A DNA stretch of 64,000 bases, from assembly GCF_900115345.1 (NCBI RefSeq), contig NZ_FOWC01000001.1, forward strand, positions 1,178,001 to 1,242,000. Direction: 5' to 3'. The position numbers and the translations under genes were made by a program. Of this stretch, positions 7,668-15,197 are shown piece by piece. The DNA comes from Amycolatopsis rubida (GTDB lineage: Bacteria > Actinomycetota > Actinomycetes > Mycobacteriales > Pseudonocardiaceae). The notes beneath the pieces were generated by a model that saw only the letters and a program-made list of their open reading frames with translations, was not told where the DNA came from and searched no databases. Within the stretch, counting starts at the first letter, position 1. Each line of letters begins with the position of its first letter.

Positions 7668-9182
7668 ATGGTGCGGCGCGGAGGCCAGTGGTGGGCTTTG
7701 GCGGTTCTGGTGCTGCCGGTCCTGTTGATCAGCGTGGACACGACAGTCCTGGGGTTCGCCCTGCCCTATCTCAGCGAGGATCTCGCGCCCACGGGCGCGG
7801 AACAGCTGTGGATCGTCGACGTCTACTCGTTCGTCCTGGCCGGATTGCTGGTCTTCATGGGCACGCTGGGCGACCGGATCGGCAGGCGGCGGCTGCTGCT
7901 CATCGGCGGTGCCGCGTTCGGTGCGGCCTCGGTGCTGGCGGCGTTCGCCACGTCGCCGCTGATGCTGATCGTCGCGCGGGCGCTGCTGGGCGTCGGCGGC
8001 GCGACGTTGATGCCGTCCACGCTGTCGCTGATCCGCAGCATCTTCACCGAGGACCGCACGCGGCGCACCGCGGTCGCGATTTGGAGCGCGGCGTTCTCCG
8101 GCGGGATGGCGGTCGGCCCGGTCGTCGGCGGCTGGCTGCTTGAGCACTTCTGGTGGGGTTCGGTCTTCCTGATCAACGTGCCGGTGATGGTGCTGCTGCT
8201 CGTGGCGGGCCCGTTGCTGCTGCCGGAGTTCCGCGATCCGAACCCGGGCCGCTTCGACCCGTGGTCGGCGCTGCTGTCGCTCGGCACGATGCTGCCGGTC
8301 GTCTACGGCGTGAAGGTCGCCGCGACGGAAGGGCTGACCTGGCCGGCCGGTGCCGCGATGGTGCTCGGCCTCGCGCTGGGCGCGGCGTTCGTGCGCCGGC
8401 AGCGGCGGCTCGACCAGCCGATGCTGGACCTCGGGTTGTTCGCCAACCGCAGGTTCGCCGGGTCGGTGATCACGAACCTGCTGGGCGTGTTCGCGCTGGT
8501 CGGGCTGCTGTTTCTGCTGCCGCAGTACCTGCAGCTGGTCCTCGGCCTGAAGCCGCTGGTCGCGGCACTGTGGATGCTGCCCGCGACGGTCGCCGGCGTC
8601 GTCGGCGCCCTCGCCGCCGCCTGGCTCGCCCGCCGAGTCCGGGTGCCGGTCCTGATCAGTCTGGGCCTGCTGTTCGGCGCGGCCGGCTTCCTGGTCCTGA
8701 CCACCATCGGCGCCGACGCCGGACTGGCCGCGGTCGTAGTCGCGTTCGTCCTGGTCGGCGGCGGGGTGGCCCTGTCGGAAACCCTGACGAACGACCTCGT
8801 GATCTCCGCCGCCCCGGTCAACCGCGCCGGTGCCGCGTCGGCGATCTCGGAAACGGGCTACGAACTGGGCGGCGCACTCGGCACGGCCCTGCTGGGCAGC
8901 CTCGCCACGGCGGTCTACCAGTCAGGCCTGCCAGCCACCGCGCCCGCCGCAGCCCACGACACCCTGGGCGGCGCGGTGGCCACCGCGCACTCCCTGCCCG
9001 TCGCCGAGGGTGCGGAGCTGCTGAGCGCCGCCCGAGAATCCTTCGTGACGGCACTGCACACGAGCGCGTGGGTGGGTGCCGCGATCCTCGTGTACACGGC
9101 GCTGCAGGCGTACTTCCTGTTGGGTCGTCGGCGAAACCGCCCGAAGAAAGCCCAACCGGAGGAGCCCGCGATGTCTGCGTGA
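7668..9182 (+). CDS. DHA2-family MFS drug exporter (QacA/SmvA-like)
   Basis: 504-residue, 14-helix proton-coupled exporter. Features are SVDTTVLGFALPYL in helix 1 (the QacA/SmvA-type acidic residue), motif A GTLGDRIGRRR, motif B-like RALLGVGGATLMPSTLSLIR, and motif C GMAVGPVVGGWLL. The C-terminus is short and basic. Family members export cationic biocides or antibiotics. Ribosome binding site AAGGAAGGAAG precedes the ATG. Expression should be controlled by the divergent TetR through the two palindromes. A 12-bp stem-loop follows 10 bases after the stop. Confidence 0.92.
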   Translation: MVRRGGQWWALAVLVLPVLLISVDTTVLGFALPYLSEDLAPTGAEQLWIVDVYSFVLAGLLVFMGTLGDRIGRRRLLLIGGAAFGAASVLAAFATSPLMLIVARALLGVGGATLMPSTLSLIRSIFTEDRTRRTAVAIWSAAFSGGMAVGPVVGGWLLEHFWWGSVFLINVPVMVLLLVAGPLLLPEFRDPNPGRFDPWSALLSLGTMLPVVYGVKVAATEGLTWPAGAAMVLGLALGAAFVRRQRRLDQPMLDLGLFANRRFAGSVITNLLGVFALVGLLFLLPQYLQLVLGLKPLVAALWMLPATVAGVVGALAAAWLARRVRVPVLISLGLLFGAAGFLVLTTIGADAGLAAVVVAFVLVGGGVALSETLTNDLVISAAPVNRAGAASAISETGYELGGALGTALLGSLATAVYQSGLPATAPAAAHDTLGGAVATAHSLPVAEGAELLSAARESFVTALHTSAWVGAAILVYTALQAYFLLGRRRNRPKKAQPEEPAMSA

Positions 9183-9192
9183 TTCGGTCCCT

Positions 9193-9225
9193 GTCAGGCA
9201 GGTGAGCACAAACCACCTGCCTGAC
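9193..9225 (+). terminator. Hairpin terminator after the MFS gene
   Basis: A 12-bp perfect stem, GTCAGGCAGGTG (9193-9204) pairing with 9214-9225, and a 9-base loop, 10 bases downstream of the stop codon. No U tract. Confidence 0.75.
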
Positions 9226-9339
9226 GGGCGGCGCAGTTTCGGTTGCCGGGCAAGGGAATGCTTCAGACCGATTGGCTATCCGCCAACGCGGGTGCCGCCC
9301 GGCCGAAGAGGCGCGGGCGGGTGGATTCGCTGGCACTGC

Positions 9340-10085
9340 TCGGATCTCGCTTGGTCAGTCCAGCCAAGCGCTTGCCGCGCAGGGCTCTTCCAGATACTCC
9401 GCTGGCTCGTCGTCGTCTTCGTGGCCGCTCTCGGGCGATGCGGGGTTGCCGCGTGTGTCGGTCAGGGCCCCGGTTCGCTGGCGAGGGCGGTCGGTCCAAG
9501 GCGGGCGGGATTGGGCTGGGTTCGGCTCCCGTCTGGTCCGCCCCGTGAAATGCTTGCCGCCCGAAGCTCCCTCCAGCGCTGCGACCGGAACTCCGCTGGG
9601 GCACCGTCGCCTTTGCAGCCGCTCCCCGGCGATGCGGGGTTGCCGCGTGTGTCGGTCAGGGCCCCCGGTTCGCTGGCGAGGGCGGTCGGCCTAAGGCGGG
9701 CGGGATTGGGCTGGTTCGGCTCCCGTCTGGTCCGCCCGTGAAGCTTCCCCTGTGCTGCGACCGGAACTCCGCTGGCTCGTCGGCTCCGTGGCGATGCGGG
9801 ATTGCCGCGCTTGACGGTCCGCGCTTCCGGGTGCACTGGCGAGCGCGGCGGATGCCGTCCAGCTCAAGGCGTGCGGGAGCGGCTGCTGGCGCGGGCGGTT
9901 CGGCTATTCCTTGATGGTGCAAGCTCCCGCTGGTGAGGGTCGAGGTCTCTTGTCCGGCTCGAATCCCGTCCAGCTCAAGGCGTGCGGGAGCGGACGGGCT
10001 CCCGTCTGTTCAGTCCAGCGAAGCACTCGCCGCCCGAAGCTCCTCCAGCGCTGCCACCAGAAACTCTGCCGGATCGGCATCCCCG
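9340..10085. repeat. Degenerate tandem array derived from the 3' end of the downstream tetR gene
   Basis: The 827-base gap between two convergent genes holds no credible gene. It contains diverged copies of a block of about 160-195 bases. One anchor (GCTTGCCGC..GAAGCTC..CCAGCGCTGCGACCGGAACTCCGCTGG) begins near 9370 and 9552, is shortened near 9741, and matches the coding 3' end of tetR near 10026. A second anchor, GATGCGGGGTTGCCGCG, starts at 9437 and 9631, with a variant at 9793. A third, GTCCAGCTCAAGGCGTGCGG, occurs at about 9857 and 9968. The last copy overlaps the final codons of tetR, so the array seems to have grown by duplication of that gene's end. Confidence 0.75.
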
Positions 10086-10585
10086 CGATCGCTCTCCGAC
10101 CATTCGAAATACCCCCGCTTGAAAGCCAGCACCCCCAACTCGCTAGCGAGCGCCGCAGTCGCATCGGGCAGCCCCCGAGCGGTCAGGGCCGCAGTCATCG
10201 CGGCAGCGAGGCCGACGCTCTTCAACGCGTCCCGCTCCTGGAGTTCCGTACTGGCCGCAACGGCAGCCTTCAGCCGAGGGGCGAGTTCCCGGTTCATCGG
10301 GCCCATCGCGGTCGCAGCGCGGCGCAGGCCGCCGGCGACGGCTTCCAGCGGGCTGGCGTCAGCGGGAGCGTCGGCGATTCCTTCCGCGAGCAGTCGGCTC
10401 AGCGTTTCCTGACCGGCCACCAGCAGTTCCCGCTTGTCCGGGAAGTGCCGGAAGAACGTGCTCTTGGTGACGCCGGCGCGCTCAGCGATCTGCGCGACCG
10501 TCGTGGCGTCGTAGCCCTGTTCGGCGAACAGGTCGACGGCCGCTACGACCAGCCGTTCGCGTGCTCCGGGTTCCCATCGGGCCAT
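10010..10585 (-). CDS. TetR/AcrR-family regulator of the adjacent epimerase-like gene
   Basis: 191 residues. The helix-turn-helix (TTVAQIAERAGVTKSTFFRHFPDKREL) lies at about residues 27-53, then a helical ligand-binding region. I chose the ATG at 10585 because AGGA stands 8 bases upstream; an ATG at 10594 is also in frame. It is divergent from an NAD-epimerase/SDR gene with two inverted repeats between them. Its last codons (ALEELRAASASLD) form the template of the degenerate array beyond the stop, so read-through or frameshift variants would add related tails. Confidence 0.92.
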   Translation of the reverse strand: MARWEPGARERLVVAAVDLFAEQGYDATTVAQIAERAGVTKSTFFRHFPDKRELLVAGQETLSRLLAEGIADAPADASPLEAVAGGLRRAATAMGPMNRELAPRLKAAVAASTELQERDALKSVGLAAAMTAALTARGLPDATAALASELGVLAFKRGYFEWSESDRGDADPAEFLVAALEELRAASASLD

Positions 10586-10601
10586 GAAAACCATCCTATG
10601 T

Positions 10602-10621
10602 GACGAGACCTTTGTCCCGTC
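10602..10621. promoter_or_regulatory. TetR operator 1 (epimerase locus)
   Basis: GACGAGAC-CTTT-GTCCCGTC, 8-base arms with one mismatch around a 4-base spacer, 16 bases from the tetR start. Confidence 0.78.
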
Positions 10622-10636
10622 ACTCTGGTAGTGTCT

Positions 10637-10656
10637 GACGGGACAAGAGTCCCATC
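10637..10656. promoter_or_regulatory. TetR operator 2 (epimerase locus)
   Basis: GACGGGAC-AAGA-GTCCCATC has the same arms and spacer length as the site 35 bases to the left. It lies 19 bases upstream of the epimerase ATG, so binding would cover that gene's promoter or leader. Confidence 0.78.
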
Positions 10657-10675
10657 ACTGTGAGGGGGAAATCCC

Positions 10676-11557
10676 ATGCGCGTGTTCGTCACCGGAGCGA
10701 CCGGTTTGATCGGCTCCGCGGTCGTCGCCGAACTGCTGGGCCACGGCCACTCCGTCGTCGCGCTCGTTCGGTCCGACGCCTCCGCCGCGGCGGCCGAGAA
10801 AGCGGGGGCTGAGCCGGTGCGGGGTGCACTGGCTGACTTGGATGTCATCCGCGAGGCCGCGGCCAACGCCGATGGGGTGGTTCACCTCGCTTTCGCCAAT
10901 GCGTTCAGCAGCGACGAAGCCCTCGCGAACGCGGTCGCCGAGGAAACGGCGGCGCTCAAGGCGCAGGCCGAAGCGCTCCTCGGAAGCGATCGGCCGTTGG
11001 TCACGGTTTCCGGGACGCCGTATGCGCCGGGTCGCGCGTCGACCGAGGCTGATCCGGTTGCGACCGACGGGCCCGTCGGCGGGAGGGGGCGCACGGTCGC
11101 CGAGATTGTGGAGCTTGCGGATCGTGGGGTCCGGACATCCGCGGTACGCATGCCGCGCACGGTGCACAACAACGGGAAGGGCGGGTTTGCCGGTCTGCTG
11201 ACCACCATCGCCCGGCAAACGGGAGTGTCCGGTTATCCGGGCGACGGCACGCAGCGGTGGCCGGCGGTGCACGCGCTCGACGCGGCGGTTCTCTTCCGGC
11301 TTGCTTTGGAAAACGCGGAGCCCGGTACGTCCTGGCACGCGGTCGCCGACGAAGGCGTTCGGGTCGCTGACATCGCGGCGGTGATCGGACGGCGGCTGGG
11401 GCTCCCGGTCGAATCGGTGCCGGAGGAGACTTACGGGCCGCTCGGGCCGGTTTTCGCGGCCGACCAGCCCGCGTCCAGTGCGCACACCCAGCAAGCGCTC
11501 GGCTGGGCACCGGAACATCCCGGCCTGTTGGCGGACCTGGAGAACCTTCGGGGCTGA
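10676..11557 (+). CDS. NAD-dependent epimerase/dehydratase-family (extended SDR) protein
   Basis: 293-residue extended SDR with the Rossmann motif TGATGLIGSAVV at residues 6-17. It has SGTPYAPG in place of the usual YxxxK stretch and a C-terminal substrate domain including HALDAAVLFRLALE. The missing canonical YxxxK suggests an atypical (YwnB/NmrA-like or DUF1731-type) reductase, so the catalytic assignment is weak. GAGGGG lies about 9 bases before the ATG. Two operators for the divergent TetR lie just upstream, so it is probably induced by that regulator's ligand. Its stop TGA overlaps a downstream in-frame ATG (TGATG). Confidence 0.88.
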   Translation: MRVFVTGATGLIGSAVVAELLGHGHSVVALVRSDASAAAAEKAGAEPVRGALADLDVIREAAANADGVVHLAFANAFSSDEALANAVAEETAALKAQAEALLGSDRPLVTVSGTPYAPGRASTEADPVATDGPVGGRGRTVAEIVELADRGVRTSAVRMPRTVHNNGKGGFAGLLTTIARQTGVSGYPGDGTQRWPAVHALDAAVLFRLALENAEPGTSWHAVADEGVRVADIAAVIGRRLGLPVESVPEETYGPLGPVFAADQPASSAHTQQALGWAPEHPGLLADLENLRG

Positions 11558-11631
11558 TGTGCGGTTCCGGCAAAGAACCTTGCCCTCCGGCGCGCTCAGC
11601 GGAATCGTGCACGGCGGAGGTGGCAGCGAAA

Positions 11632-12213
11632 ATGGTTCCGTCCGGGGAGACCGCGCAGTTCTGGGAGGACCTCTACCGCAGCCGTGAGCAGGTGTTCAGC
11701 GGCGAACCCAACGGGGTGCTCGTCACCGAGGTCGAGGAGCTGCCGCCGGGGCAGGCGTTGGACGTCGGGTGCGGCGAAGGGGCTGATGCGCGGTGGCTGG
11801 CCGCTCGCGGCTGGCAGGTGACGGCATTCGACATCTCGCGTACCGCGTTGCAGCGGGCGGCCGTGGCCAGCTCCGGGATCGCCTGGGTCTGTTCGGATCT
11901 GGCCGCGATTCCGGTGCCGGCGAGGGCGTTCGACCTGGTCAGCGTTCAGTATTTCCCGCTTCGCGAAGCCGACGGGGTGCTGCGGAAGCTGCTCGACGCC
12001 GTCGCGCCCGGCGGGACGTTTCTCTTCGCCAGCCACGATCCTCGGGAGCTGTCGCCGGAGCATGCCGGTTACTGCCAGGCTGACGACATCGCGCGGGCTC
12101 TCGGCGACGAGTGGACCGTCGTCGTCAACGAGAGCCGGCCGCGGGTGATGCCAGCTCCACCGGGCACCACGCACACCTGTGACACTGTGCTTCGCGCGCA
12201 GCGGACCAGCTAA
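11632..12213 (+). CDS. Class I SAM-dependent methyltransferase
   Basis: 193 residues with the SAM-binding motif I ALDVGCGEGADARWLAARG, the acidic motif II residue in VTAFDIS and the motif IV region FDLVSVQYF. The layout resembles tellurite-resistance/thiopurine-type small-molecule methyltransferases (FWEDLYRSR near the start is typical). I chose ATG 11632 because GGAGG lies 11 bases upstream. A longer start at 11557 overlaps the previous stop as TGATG and would add 25 unconserved-looking residues. It may therefore be translationally coupled to the epimerase. Substrate unknown. Confidence 0.85.
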   Translation: MVPSGETAQFWEDLYRSREQVFSGEPNGVLVTEVEELPPGQALDVGCGEGADARWLAARGWQVTAFDISRTALQRAAVASSGIAWVCSDLAAIPVPARAFDLVSVQYFPLREADGVLRKLLDAVAPGGTFLFASHDPRELSPEHAGYCQADDIARALGDEWTVVVNESRPRVMPAPPGTTHTCDTVLRAQRTS

Positions 12214-12217
12214 TATC

Positions 12218-12231
12218 GGAATTAATATTCC
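12218..12231. promoter_or_regulatory. AT-rich inverted repeat upstream of the GlcD-like gene
   Basis: GGAAT-TAAT-ATTCC stands out in an otherwise GC-rich stretch, 32 bases before the start codon. It could be an operator or the melt region of a promoter. No cognate regulator is adjacent. Confidence 0.4.
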
Positions 12232-12263
12232 ACACTGCGGAGATCCCGGTTTACCATGCGGAG

Positions 12264-13658
12264 ATGAGCAACGACGCCCTCCTCCAGCGGCTTCGGGACG
12301 ACCTCGGCCCGGCCGCGGTGCTCACCGACGCTGACGTCACCGATGCCTACGCGCGCGACATGATGCCGCTCGCTCCCTCGGGAAAACCGTTGGCGGTGGT
12401 GCTTCCGGCGGATACCGCAGGAGTGCAGGCGACTGTCCGGGCTTGTGCCGAAGCGAGAGTCCCCATCGTGCCGCGCGGGGCAGGCAGCGGGCTTTCCGGC
12501 GCGGCCAACGCCATCGACGGCTGTGTCGTGCTTTCGCTCGTGAAACTGAACGAGATCGTCGAGGTCGACGCGGGCAACCGGCTCGCCGTCGTGCAGCCGG
12601 GCGTGGTCAACCTCGACTTCCGGTCCGCCGTCGAGAAGCACGGCCTGTTCTATCCGCCCGACCCCTCCAGCTACGACTGGTGCACCATCGGCGGCAACCT
12701 CTCCACCAACGCAGGCGGCCTCTGCTGCGTGAAATACGGCGTGACCACCGATTCGGTGCTCGGCCTTGAGGTCGTGCTCGCGGACGGATCGCTGCTGAAA
12801 ACCGGCCGCCGCACGGTCAAGGGCGTCGCGGGCTACGACCTCACCAAGCTGTTCATCGGCAGCGAGGGCACACTCGGCGTCATCACCCAGGCGACCGTCT
12901 CGCTGCGGCCCCTTCCGCAGGCCCCGGCCACTTTTGTCGCCGGATTCAACACCACCGAGGCGGCCGGCGAGGCGGTCGCGCGGGCGGTGCGCGAGGGGTT
13001 GGTGCCGTCGCTGCTGGAGATCATGGACGCGGCGTCGATCAAGGCCTCCGAGACCTACCTCAACACCGACCTCGGCGCGGGCTCGGACTGCCAGGCGCTG
13101 CTGCTCGGCCAGTCCGACGCGGGCGGCGAGGCGGCCCGCCGCGAACTGGCGCTGCTTGAGCAGATCTGCACCGACTGCGGGGCGGACCTGGTCTACGCCA
13201 CGGACGACCTCGAAGAGGGCAAGATGCTGCTGCAGGCCCGCCGCGTCGTGCTGACCGCGCTGGAGACCTACGGCGTCTGGCTCACCGACGATGTCAGCGT
13301 GCCCCGCACCCGGATCGCCGAGCTGATCCGCGGCTGCGAACGGATCAGCGAAAAAGCCGGGCTCAAGATCGCCGTCGTCGGCCACGCCGGGGACGGGAAC
13401 ATGCACCCGACCATCGTGTACGCGCCCGATTCCGAGGACGAGTTCGCGCGCGCCCAGCAGGCGTTCGACGAGATCCTCGACGTCGGCCTGTCGCTCGGCG
13501 GCACGGTGACCGGCGAGCACGGCGTCGGCAAGATCAAGCGCGAATGGCTCGCCCGCGAGATCGGCCCGGTCGGGATCCGTGTGCACCGGCAGATCAAACA
13601 GGCCCTCGACCCGGAAAACCTCTTCAACCCGGGCTCGATGTTCTCGATGACCGACTGA
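12264..13658 (+). CDS. FAD-binding oxidase of the glycolate oxidase GlcD / D-lactate dehydrogenase family
   Basis: 464 residues: an FAD_binding_4 (PCMH) domain at about 35-215 with PRGAGSGLSGAANA, the flavin-contacting NLSTNAGGLCCVKYG, and GYDLTKLFIGSEGTLGVIT. A GlcD-type C-terminal domain at about 220-460 ends with VTGEHGVGKIKREWL and NLFNPGSMF. These are full family hallmarks for oxidation of a 2-hydroxy acid (glycolate, D-lactate or 2-hydroxyglutarate) to the 2-oxo acid. No GlcE/GlcF partner is adjacent, which favours the single-subunit type. GGAG abuts the ATG. A strong hairpin follows the stop. Confidence 0.92.
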   Translation: MSNDALLQRLRDDLGPAAVLTDADVTDAYARDMMPLAPSGKPLAVVLPADTAGVQATVRACAEARVPIVPRGAGSGLSGAANAIDGCVVLSLVKLNEIVEVDAGNRLAVVQPGVVNLDFRSAVEKHGLFYPPDPSSYDWCTIGGNLSTNAGGLCCVKYGVTTDSVLGLEVVLADGSLLKTGRRTVKGVAGYDLTKLFIGSEGTLGVITQATVSLRPLPQAPATFVAGFNTTEAAGEAVARAVREGLVPSLLEIMDAASIKASETYLNTDLGAGSDCQALLLGQSDAGGEAARRELALLEQICTDCGADLVYATDDLEEGKMLLQARRVVLTALETYGVWLTDDVSVPRTRIAELIRGCERISEKAGLKIAVVGHAGDGNMHPTIVYAPDSEDEFARAQQAFDEILDVGLSLGGTVTGEHGVGKIKREWLAREIGPVGIRVHRQIKQALDPENLFNPGSMFSMTD

Positions 13659-13670
13659 CCCCGGAAACGA

Positions 13671-13704
13671 CGAAGCGGCGTCCGGAACCCCGGACGCCGC
13701 TTCG
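13671..13704. terminator. Bidirectional hairpin between convergent GlcD-like and DedA genes
   Basis: A perfect 15-bp stem (CGAAGCGGCGTCCGG, 13671-13685, pairing with 13690-13704) with an AACC loop, 12 bases after one stop codon and 16 bases beyond the other. It can serve both strands. Confidence 0.88.
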
Positions 13705-13720
13705 GTCGAATGCGGAAACC

Positions 13721-14425
13721 TCAGTCGCGCACGCGCGGAATCTGCTGCGTGACGTCGGCCGAATCGTCGGCCGGGCGGTCCTTCTTCTCGCGGCGGCTCT
13801 TCAGGTACTCGATGGCGATCGGCACGACCGACACCAGCACGATGAGGACGAAGATCGCGTCGACGTTGTCCCGGATGAAGCCGATGTTGCCCAGCAGCGA
13901 CCCCAGCACGGTGATGCCCGCGGCCCACAGGATGCCGCCGATGACCGTGTAGGTGAAGTAGCGCTTCGGGTCCATCCGGCCGATGCCGGCGATCCAGGTG
14001 ATGAACGTCCGCACGAACGGCACGAACCGGGCCAGCACGACGGCCTTCGGACCGTGCTTCTCCAGGAACGTGTGCGTCTTGTCGACGTACTCCTGCTTGA
14101 AGAACTTGGAGTCCGGCCTGCTGAACAGCTTCGGCCCGGCGAAGTAGCCGAGGTAGTACCCGACGACGTTGCCCAGCAGCGCGGCGACCGTGACCAGCAC
14201 GCACACCAGCCACAGCGGAGCCTTCAGCGTGCCGTTCGCGATGAACAGGCCCGCGGTGAACAGCAGCGAGTCGCCGGGCAGGACCGGGAAGACGCTGCTC
14301 TCGATGAAGATGATCAAGCACAGCACGGCGATCACGGGGGCCGTCAGCCCGTTCAGCAGATGCTGCGGGTCCAGCCACGACGGCAGCAGGGACATGGTGG
14401 TCACTGTGTTCTGGGCGAGAATCAC
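13721..14425 (-). CDS. DedA-family membrane protein
   Basis: 234 residues. The DedA signature regions are IFIESSVFPVLPGDSLLF, GNVVGYYLGYFAG, and VVLARFVPFVRTFITWIAGIGRM with its two arginines, then GGILWAAGITVLGSLLG and a basic C-terminal tail. Likely roles are lipid carrier recycling and envelope homeostasis. The GTG at 14425 opens the frame; an ATG at 14395 (MSLLP) is an alternative and neither has a clear ribosome binding site. In Mycobacterium tuberculosis a DedA gene (Rv0364) lies beside fba, so this copy may be part of a conserved neighbourhood. Confidence 0.9.
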   Translation of the reverse strand: MILAQNTVTTMSLLPSWLDPQHLLNGLTAPVIAVLCLIIFIESSVFPVLPGDSLLFTAGLFIANGTLKAPLWLVCVLVTVAALLGNVVGYYLGYFAGPKLFSRPDSKFFKQEYVDKTHTFLEKHGPKAVVLARFVPFVRTFITWIAGIGRMDPKRYFTYTVIGGILWAAGITVLGSLLGNIGFIRDNVDAIFVLIVLVSVVPIAIEYLKSRREKKDRPADDSADVTQQIPRVRD

Positions 14426-14565
14426 ACCGAAAACGGTACAGGGTGACTCAGTGTCGCCTCATCGGGCAAGGAATCGCAGGTCATCGGTGTGGGATCGGGG
14501 TTAAGAACTCGGCCCGGGAGTGCCTGCCGGAATGGTTGTCCGGGCAAGCGGGCGCGGTGGCGGGC

Positions 14566-15165
14566 TCAGATCAGCGTCAGCAGGCCGATGACGGACCCGG
14601 CGGCGAGGCCGAGCAGCACCGCCAGCAGCAGGACCCAGTGCGCGGGCAGGGGGCCGCTCTGTGCCGCCTGAGCGGGGCGGCGGACGGTCGCGTCGGAGGC
14701 CCCGACCGGCGGGATCGAGCCGGTGGTGCCGGGCGAGGTGCCGGCCGCGTCGAGGGCGGCGCGCTCGCGGGCGAGCGAGTCGGCTCCCGCCCCGGACAGC
14801 AGACCGTAGTTGGGCGGCAGTTCGGTGGTCGGGCCGGTCTGCGACGGCGCGCCAGTCTGGGCCGAGGCCCCGAACGAGCCGGTTCCGGAGGCCGGAGTGG
14901 CGCCGAACGAGCCGGTTCCGGAGGCCGGAGTGGCTCCGAACGAGCCGGTTCCGGAAGCGCCAGGGCCGGAGATGCCGGGACCACCGGCCGCGCTGAACGA
15001 GCCCGTGCCGGAAGCGCCGGGCTGGACCGCGCCCTGCGAGCCGGTGCCCGAAGCTTCGGAACCAGCCTGTTCTTCTGCCGGGTTCGCCACGGCGTGCGGA
15101 GCGAAGACGGCTTGTGCACGCAGCGCGTCGGCCAGTAACCGTTCCGGGTCTTTCGGCTCGCTCAT
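14566..15165 (-). CDS. Tail-anchored protein with ASGTGSFGATP repeats (function unknown)
   Basis: 199 residues. The N-terminal 30 residues look like a short helical segment (SEPKDPERLLADALRAQAVF). Next is a low-complexity region in which ASGTGS recurs five times, including perfect ASGTGSFGATP units of 11 residues. A Pro/Thr-rich linker precedes one C-terminal hydrophobic helix (HWVLLLAVLLGLAAGSVIGLLTLI), which ends the protein. This is the layout of a tail-anchored or single-pass protein with a flexible spacer. It starts 33 bases after the nagA stop on the same strand and is probably co-transcribed with it. No enzymatic domain is visible. Confidence 0.8.
   Translation of the reverse strand: MSEPKDPERLLADALRAQAVFAPHAVANPAEEQAGSEASGTGSQGAVQPGASGTGSFSAAGGPGISGPGASGTGSFGATPASGTGSFGATPASGTGSFGASAQTGAPSQTGPTTELPPNYGLLSGAGADSLARERAALDAAGTSPGTTGSIPPVGASDATVRRPAQAAQSGPLPAHWVLLLAVLLGLAAGSVIGLLTLI
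14871..14970. repeat. 33-bp in-frame tandem repeat
   Basis: A 33-base unit beginning CGAACGAGCCGGTTCCGGAG is repeated nearly exactly two to three times inside the tail-anchored protein gene, encoding ASGTGSFGATP. Looser copies flank it. The near-identity at DNA level implies recent slippage or unequal exchange. Confidence 0.8.
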
Positions 15166-15197
15166 CCGCTCCGTCCGCCTGTCGAAGTGCTAGCTCG

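Noticed and set aside
9340..10085. Array as a CRISPR locus
   Set aside because: Units are 160-195 bases, diverged, with no regular short repeat or unique spacers and no cas genes.
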